From: Velthaea sp965214335
Lineage (GTDB): Bacteria; Vulcanimicrobiota; Vulcanimicrobiia; Vulcanimicrobiales; Vulcanimicrobiaceae
DNA length: 64,000 bases
Assembly (NCBI GenBank): GCA_965214335.1
Contig: CBDCBO010000005.1
Location: 992,001-1,056,000, forward strand
Reading direction: 5' to 3'
Both the position numbers and the translations under genes were made by a program. The notes under the pieces are model-generated. The model ran no database searches, was not told the DNA's origin, and was given only the letters and a program-made list of their open reading frames with translations. Shown here piece after piece: positions 59,528 to 64,000 of the stretch (its first letter is position 1; every line of letters starts with the position of its first letter).

Positions 59528-60562
59528 GTGCGTTTTGCGATCATTGGTGCCGGCGCGATCGGCGCGTACGTCGGAGCGTCGCTGGCGAAAGCCGGCGTCG
59601 ATGTCACGCTCGTTGCCCGGGGTGCGCATCTGCGCGCCATGCAGGAGCACGGTGTCACGGTGCAGAGCGAACGCGGCGATTTCCACGTCCGTCCGGCGGC
59701 CACCGATCGTTGCGATTCGATCGGAACCGTCGACTGCGTCATCATCGCGCTCAAGGCGCATCAAATCGCGGCGATGCTCGAACCGATGGCGCCGCTGTTC
59801 GGCCCCGAGACGCAGGTCATCGCGATGCAGAACGGCATCCCGTGGTGGTATTTCCAGCATCACGGCGGCGAGCTCGAAGGGTTGGTTCTCGAACGCGTTG
59901 ATCCGGGCGGTCTGTTGGCGCGAACCTTCGATCCCGATCGCGTCATCGGTTGCGCGGTCTATTCGTCGACCGAGATCGTCGGGCCGGGCATCATCAAACA
60001 TGTCGAGGGTACGCGGTATTCGCTGGGCCACCCCAACGGCACCATTACTCCCGCGATCGAAGCCATCGCGCAGGCGTTCGTCGCCGGTGGTCTCAAAGCG
60101 CCGGTCGAGGCGAATTTGCGGCGCGACGTGTGGACCAAGCTCTTGGGCAACGTCTGTTTGAATCCGATCAGCGCGCTTACCCGCGCAACGCTGGTTGATA
60201 TGGCCACTCACGAGTTGGTCGAACCACTGTTGCGCGAGATGATGGCCGAATCGCTGGCGATTGCCAACGCGCTCGGTATTTCGCTGCAGATTTCAATCGA
60301 TAAGCGCATCGACGGCGCACGCCGCGTCGGACCGCATAAAACCTCGACGCTGCAAGATATTGAAGCGGGCCGGGCGCTCGAAATTGATTGCATCGTCGGC
60401 GCGGTCGTCGAACTGGGCGACCGGCTGGGCATTCCGGTGCCGGCAACACGCCACGTTTACGCGTTGACCAAACTTCTCGATGAAGCGACGCAAAAAGCCG
60501 CTGCCGGCCGGGCCGTCGCAGCGCTGCAAGCCACGCCGGCGCCGGTCGGCGCACCCGCGTAA
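59528..60562 (+). CDS. Ketopantoate reductase (PanE/ApbA) family protein
   Basis: The 344-residue NADP-binding protein opens with VRFAIIGAGAIGAYVG (GxGxxG at 7-12). It carries ALKAHQI, AMQNGIPWWYF, and the C-terminal helical domain with WTKLLGNVCLNPISALTRATL and ALEIDCIVGAVVELG. It may reduce 2-dehydropantoate, or another 2-ketoacid as many paralogues do. GTG 59528 has a strong ribosome site (TGGAGG, 7 bases upstream). Catalytic Lys and Glu positions appear kept. Confidence 0.87.
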   Translation: MRFAIIGAGAIGAYVGASLAKAGVDVTLVARGAHLRAMQEHGVTVQSERGDFHVRPAATDRCDSIGTVDCVIIALKAHQIAAMLEPMAPLFGPETQVIAMQNGIPWWYFQHHGGELEGLVLERVDPGGLLARTFDPDRVIGCAVYSSTEIVGPGIIKHVEGTRYSLGHPNGTITPAIEAIAQAFVAGGLKAPVEANLRRDVWTKLLGNVCLNPISALTRATLVDMATHELVEPLLREMMAESLAIANALGISLQISIDKRIDGARRVGPHKTSTLQDIEAGRALEIDCIVGAVVELGDRLGIPVPATRHVYALTKLLDEATQKAAAGRAVAALQATPAPVGAPA

Positions 60563-60616
60563 AACCATTGCGTGCCTTTTGGTGCGCATCAAAAATAGAG
60601 TAAGGAGCTTGAATCG

Positions 60617-61060
60617 ATGATACGCGAACTGGGGCGCGGCGAAGCCGCGCTAGCCGCGCGCGCGCTGCGCGAACTGCGCCCCGACTGCGCCGCCTTCGCC
60701 TCGCCGGCGGCCTTTGATGCCTGGATCGACGACGTGCAGCGTCCGCAAGGCTATCGCATCGCGGCGAGTTTCGTCGACGGAACCAGCGACGCTGTGGCCG
60801 TCATCGGCTTCCGGCATCAAGATTCGCTCGCCGCGGGACATTATTGTTACGTCGAAGACGTTATCGCGCTACCCGAAGCGCGCAAAGACGGCCATGCCCA
60901 AGCGCTCATGGACTGGGTGGTAGAAGATGCTCGCGGCGCGGGTTGCGCGAGCGTGCAATTAAATTCGGGCGTCGCGCGGCAGCCGGCACACCGGTTTTAT
61001 ATGAACGCGCGGTTCGGAATCTCGGCGTTCCACTTTGCGCGCGACTTAGCCGGTAAGTAA
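60617..61060 (+). CDS. GNAT-family N-acetyltransferase
   Basis: The 147-residue protein has the GNAT core: YCYVEDVIALPEARKDGHAQALMDWVVEDARGAGCASVQLNSG and the closing RFYMNARFGISAFHF. The A-motif loop reads R-K-D-G-H-A. The substrate is unknown. A good ribosome site (TAAGGAG) lies upstream. It is convergent with cydB, whose stop is only 4 bases away. Confidence 0.85.
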   Translation: MIRELGRGEAALAARALRELRPDCAAFASPAAFDAWIDDVQRPQGYRIAASFVDGTSDAVAVIGFRHQDSLAAGHYCYVEDVIALPEARKDGHAQALMDWVVEDARGAGCASVQLNSGVARQPAHRFYMNARFGISAFHFARDLAGK

Positions 61061-61064
61061 GGCT

Positions 61065-62036
61065 TTAATCGGCGGCCTCATCGCGGCGCGGTCCTTTGAA
61101 CACGGCGAAGAGAAAAAAGAGCGATGGAACGAGCAGAAGCGCGCCGATGGCGGCCGCGACGAGGAACGCGACGATCATGGCGTCGCTCGATGCGGCCGCG
61201 AGATAGGTGTAGCGCCCCGGAATGAGCGCCGGCGCTTGAGCGCCGAACCAGCCGACGAGAATGGCCAACGCTTCGGCACCCACGGCCACGCGCGCGACGT
61301 GCGGCCGGCGGCGCGCGAGGGCGATCATGACGATGAGCCCAAGTGCCAGCGCGCAGCCCATCGACACCAGCGCCGCGGGCGCTAAAAATGCCGTGAACAA
61401 CCGCTGATCTTGTACGAACGCAAGCGCAGTCGGGACGAGTCCGACCGCCCACACCGCTAGCGTCGCATAGATTCCACGCTTGCGAAAATCTTCGCGCAAC
61501 GCGGGCTCGCCGGTTTCGTTTACTAAGAAAATCGCCGCTATTTGCGCGCACACCGCGACCGCGAAGACGCCGGTTGACAGCGCGAATGGAGAGAGCCAGG
61601 CGTACGTGCCGGTGGCCAGCGCACCAATGGCATCACCGAACCAAAACGGCGTGATGAGCGAAGCGATGCCGAAGATCACGGTCCAAATGACGACGAGCGC
61701 CGGTGAATCGGTCGCATAGTTGCGAAAAACGAAAGCCGCACCGCGCATGACGATGCCCACGAGCGCAAAGCTGAGCGGTGCGTTGAGTCCGGTCGCCATA
61801 TCGGCGAACGCCGGCGGGAAACACGTGAAGAGAACGACGATGGCAAAAATGAGCCACACGTGATTTGATTCCCAGACGGGCCCGATGGCATCGGTGATCG
61901 CGGCCCGTTGCGCGGCGCGGCGCGGGCCCGAAGCCAGCAGATCCCATACGCCGCCGCCGAAGTCCGCGCCGCCGAAGACGGCATAGAGTACGAGGGCGGC
62001 CAGGCCGACAAGTGCGGCCAGCACCACCGGCGTCAC
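61065..62036 (-). CDS. cydB: Cytochrome bd-type oxidase subunit II
   Basis: The 323-residue, multi-span protein carries the CydB hallmarks YAVFGGADFGGGVWDLL near the start, PVWESNHVWL around residue 52, FPPAFADMA and FRNYA. It forms the bd quinol oxidase with CydA in the cytoplasmic membrane. Its ATG overlaps the cydA stop (ATGA). No cydX or cydCD genes are in view. Confidence 0.95.
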   Translation of the reverse strand: MTPVVLAALVGLAALVLYAVFGGADFGGGVWDLLASGPRRAAQRAAITDAIGPVWESNHVWLIFAIVVLFTCFPPAFADMATGLNAPLSFALVGIVMRGAAFVFRNYATDSPALVVIWTVIFGIASLITPFWFGDAIGALATGTYAWLSPFALSTGVFAVAVCAQIAAIFLVNETGEPALREDFRKRGIYATLAVWAVGLVPTALAFVQDQRLFTAFLAPAALVSMGCALALGLIVMIALARRRPHVARVAVGAEALAILVGWFGAQAPALIPGRYTYLAAASSDAMIVAFLVAAAIGALLLVPSLFFLFAVFKGPRRDEAAD

Positions 62037-63358
62037 GACGCCGCCGGAACCGGTCCCGCGGTTGCGGATCGTTTCGCTTGCACGCTATCGTGATCGACGC
62101 GGCGCATCAGCCACCATGTCATTACGGCCAGCACGATGTAGATCAGCGTGAAACCATAGAACTGCAGGTCGACGCCGGGCGCGATCGTGACCGCATCGCT
62201 GGTGCGCAAAAGGCCGCGCGCGATCCACGGCTGGCGACCGAATTCGGTGACAAACCAGCCGGCTTCGATCGCGGTCAACGCTAGTGGCGCGCCCAGCACG
62301 AGCGCCATTCCCAACGGCTTGGTCAGCGGCAGCCGCCGCGCGACGAAGAACAACCAGCCGCAGACGACGAGCAGCAGCGCCGATGCGCTGCCGACCATGG
62401 CGTCAAATGACAAATGCGTCGGCGCGAGCGGCGGCCGATCGTCGGCTTTGACTTGGTCCAAGCCGATCACTTTCGCATGTGGATCGAACGCCACCAGAAC
62501 GCTCAAGAGTTCGGGGATCTCGAGGGCGCCGGTGATGTGGTCGGCGCTCGGGATGCCGCCGATGGTGATTGGAGCGTCGCGCTCGGTATGATAGACGACT
62601 TCCATCGCTGCGAACTTGGCCGGTTCATTTGCCGCGACGAAGCGCGCGGCGACATCGCCGACCACCATTTGCAGCGGCAACGCAACGGCGGCCAGCGTCA
62701 TCGCCACCGTGATGCCGTGCGTTATCTGGCGCCGCCGGTCGCCGCGCAGCCAGGCAACGGCGCATACGGCGGCCACCGCGAAGCTCGTAAAGACATACGC
62801 CGCTAACGTCGCGTGAACGACCTCCGTCGCCCACGGTTTGGCAAACATCGCCACGAGCGGTTGAACGTCGGCGACGTGTCCGTTCACGATGCGAAAGCCG
62901 GTCGGCATTTGCATCCAGGCGTTGGCCATCGTGATAAACGCGGCCGACAGCGGACCGCTGATGACGATCGGCAGCGCACTGAGCCAGTGAACGCGCGGCG
63001 ACAGCTTTTCCCAACCGTACAAATAGAGACCGATGAAGATCGCTTCGATGAAGAACGCGAAGCCTTCGAGTGAAAACGGCAGGCCGATGATGCCGCCCGC
63101 ATATTTCATGAATTCGGGCCACAACAGGCCAAGTTCGAACGATAGAATGGTTCCTGAAACGGCGCCGACGGCAAACAGAATCGCCATGCCTTTGGCCCAC
63201 GTCCGGGCCAAGTCCAAATAGGCTCGATCCTTGGTCCGTAGCCACAGGCCCTCGGCGGCAAAAACCAAGAGCGGTAGGCCGACTCCCAGCGCCGCGAAAA
63301 CAATGTGAAACGCGAGCGATGAACCCATTTGCGCGCGCGCCGCAACGACATGTTCCAT
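62033..63358 (-). CDS. cydA: Cytochrome bd-type oxidase subunit I
   Basis: The 441-residue protein holds the hemes. It shows His18 in SLAFHIVFAALG, the glutamates in SLEGFAFFIEAIFIGLYLYGW, His in ATEVVHATLAAYV, and GRQPWIARGLLRT. The periplasmic Q-loop is short, as in CioA-type cyanide-insensitive oxidases. It reduces oxygen using quinol, with high affinity in most relatives. It is the first gene of the pair. Confidence 0.95.
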   Translation of the reverse strand: MEHVVAARAQMGSSLAFHIVFAALGVGLPLLVFAAEGLWLRTKDRAYLDLARTWAKGMAILFAVGAVSGTILSFELGLLWPEFMKYAGGIIGLPFSLEGFAFFIEAIFIGLYLYGWEKLSPRVHWLSALPIVISGPLSAAFITMANAWMQMPTGFRIVNGHVADVQPLVAMFAKPWATEVVHATLAAYVFTSFAVAAVCAVAWLRGDRRRQITHGITVAMTLAAVALPLQMVVGDVAARFVAANEPAKFAAMEVVYHTERDAPITIGGIPSADHITGALEIPELLSVLVAFDPHAKVIGLDQVKADDRPPLAPTHLSFDAMVGSASALLLVVCGWLFFVARRLPLTKPLGMALVLGAPLALTAIEAGWFVTEFGRQPWIARGLLRTSDAVTIAPGVDLQFYGFTLIYIVLAVMTWWLMRRVDHDSVQAKRSATAGPVPAAS

Positions 63359-63471
63359 GGGCTGATCATACTACGCCGCCGAAACGAAGCAGGACCCCCT
63401 TTGTCGCGGAACCAGTTTGGCCGCCGAGTCGTCGCAGAGACCACGCCGGCCCGCGCCGAAGGTGCGGTGCG

Positions 63472-64000
63472 ATGAACGATGAGCGGTCGGAGCCGAAAGT
63501 CGTCTTGCTCGTGCGGCTGCTCAACGCGATCGATGAAGCCCGCTATTCGTTTGAGGATCTCAAGGATCGCATCGGAGACGGCAAACCGCCCGGCACGCGC
63601 AGCTTGCGCCGCTATTTAGCGCTGCTCGCCGAAGCCGGCTTCCCGTGGTTCTTCGACCGCGCCAGCGGAACGTATCGGTTCGCCGACGGTTACAGTCTGC
63701 GCCGGCTCAACCTGACGCAGCGCGAACTGCTTGGCCTGGTCACGCTCAAGCGGCTGGGTTCATCGCTGGGCGGCACGTTGGCCAGTTATATCGATGAGAC
63801 GACCACCAAACTGCTGGCCTCGAGCGACCGGCGTTCCGCCAACGCGATCGATACGACGTCGTTCACGATCCGGCTCGACGCGGTCGCGCTCACGCCCGAC
63901 GTCGAGCGCGTGTTCGAAACGCTTCAGCGGGCGGAACAGGCACGGCGCCGCCTGACGTTCGCGTACGTCGATAAGCGCAGCGCCCGGACCTTGCGTCGCG
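63472..64000 (+). CDS. WYL-domain transcriptional regulator, truncated by the window end
   Basis: From ATG 63472 the frame stays open to the window end (176 codons). It starts MNDERSEPKVVLLVRLLNAI, continues through an HTH-type segment (EDLKDRIGDGKPPGTRSLRRYLALLAEAGFPWFFDRASGTYRFADGY) and a linker (LNLTQRELLGLVTLKRLG), and enters the WYL-type domain at about residue 160 (RRLTFAYVD). Such proteins bind DNA and often a nucleotide or nucleic-acid ligand. The C-terminus is not visible. It is divergent from cydA. Confidence 0.8.
   Translation, partial: MNDERSEPKVVLLVRLLNAIDEARYSFEDLKDRIGDGKPPGTRSLRRYLALLAEAGFPWFFDRASGTYRFADGYSLRRLNLTQRELLGLVTLKRLGSSLGGTLASYIDETTTKLLASSDRRSANAIDTTSFTIRLDAVALTPDVERVFETLQRAEQARRRLTFAYVDKRSARTLRR

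Noticed and set aside
59360..60211. Long N-terminal extension of the DapA-like frame.
   Set aside because: The extra residues lie antisense to the PanE-like gene and are not family-like; ATG 59359 gives the canonical start.

Overview
The window is GC-rich bacterial DNA, almost fully coding, with long runs of co-directional genes joined by 4-base ATGA or GTGA overlaps. Gene content points to a diderm, respiratory heterotroph. Diderm traits are a trimeric-type porin, a DUF5916 outer-membrane-like barrel and AnmK-based cell-wall recycling. Respiratory and metabolic traits are cytochrome bd oxidase, PQQ synthesis, the methylmalonyl-CoA route and oxalate use. ClpC with two N-terminal repeats and the split acyl-CoA carboxylase and mutase subunits argue against a typical proteobacterium. 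A lineage such as Eremiobacterota (WPS-2) would fit, but this is inference; no rRNA or other phylogenetic marker is present.

Layout. 1-9.3 kb (+): a tightly coupled peptidoglycan-recycling operon: ABC ATPase, NagZ, an AmiE-like serine hydrolase, AnmK, a BadF-type sugar kinase and MurQ, followed by a DUF4127 protein. 9.3-15.9 kb (-): two secreted paralogues, methylmalonyl-CoA epimerase, the catalytic subunit of methylmalonyl-CoA mutase, a HAD hydrolase and a PAS-PAS-GGDEF-EAL protein. 16.3-28 kb (-): a 2-hydroxyacid dehydrogenase, biotin carboxylase/carrier subunit pccA with a tiny putative partner subunit, an esterase-like hydrolase, fabI, a pqqA-C-D-E-B cluster (pqqA is only 34 codons), carboxyltransferase pccB, a third member of the secreted family, a SufT-type protein and a small monooxygenase. 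28.2-34 kb (+): clpC with a strong terminator, then a SWIM/SNF2 helicase. 34-40.7 kb: a TetR/membrane-protein pair and an accessory run of small enzymes.

40.7-42.3 kb is decayed DNA with a frameshifted IS3-type transposase remnant, a pair of diverged direct repeats and a broken membrane-protein gene. 42.3-46.8 kb (-): a DUF5916 protein and a BlaI / M56-peptidase pair whose peptidase is fused to a pentapeptide-repeat domain. 47-57.3 kb (-): an oxalate-type catabolic locus: GntR regulator, TPP-dependent decarboxylase/lyase, formyl-CoA transferase, ADP-forming acyl-CoA ligase, oxalate/formate antiporter, orphan binding protein and porin. 57.6-58.4 kb is non-coding, with a degenerate 14-15 bp tandem repeat. 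58.4-64 kb: a DapA-like protein lacking the Schiff-base lysine, a ketopantoate-reductase-like protein, a GNAT, cydAB and a truncated WYL regulator.

How it fits together. Propionyl-CoA is carboxylated (pccA, pccB, perhaps the 61-residue subunit), epimerised (mce) and isomerised to succinyl-CoA (mcm). Imported oxalate would be activated by Frc or the ligase, decarboxylated, and formate exported. Cell-wall fragments are stripped by NagZ and the amidase-like hydrolase, and the sugars are phosphorylated and fed through MurQ to GlcNAc-6-P.
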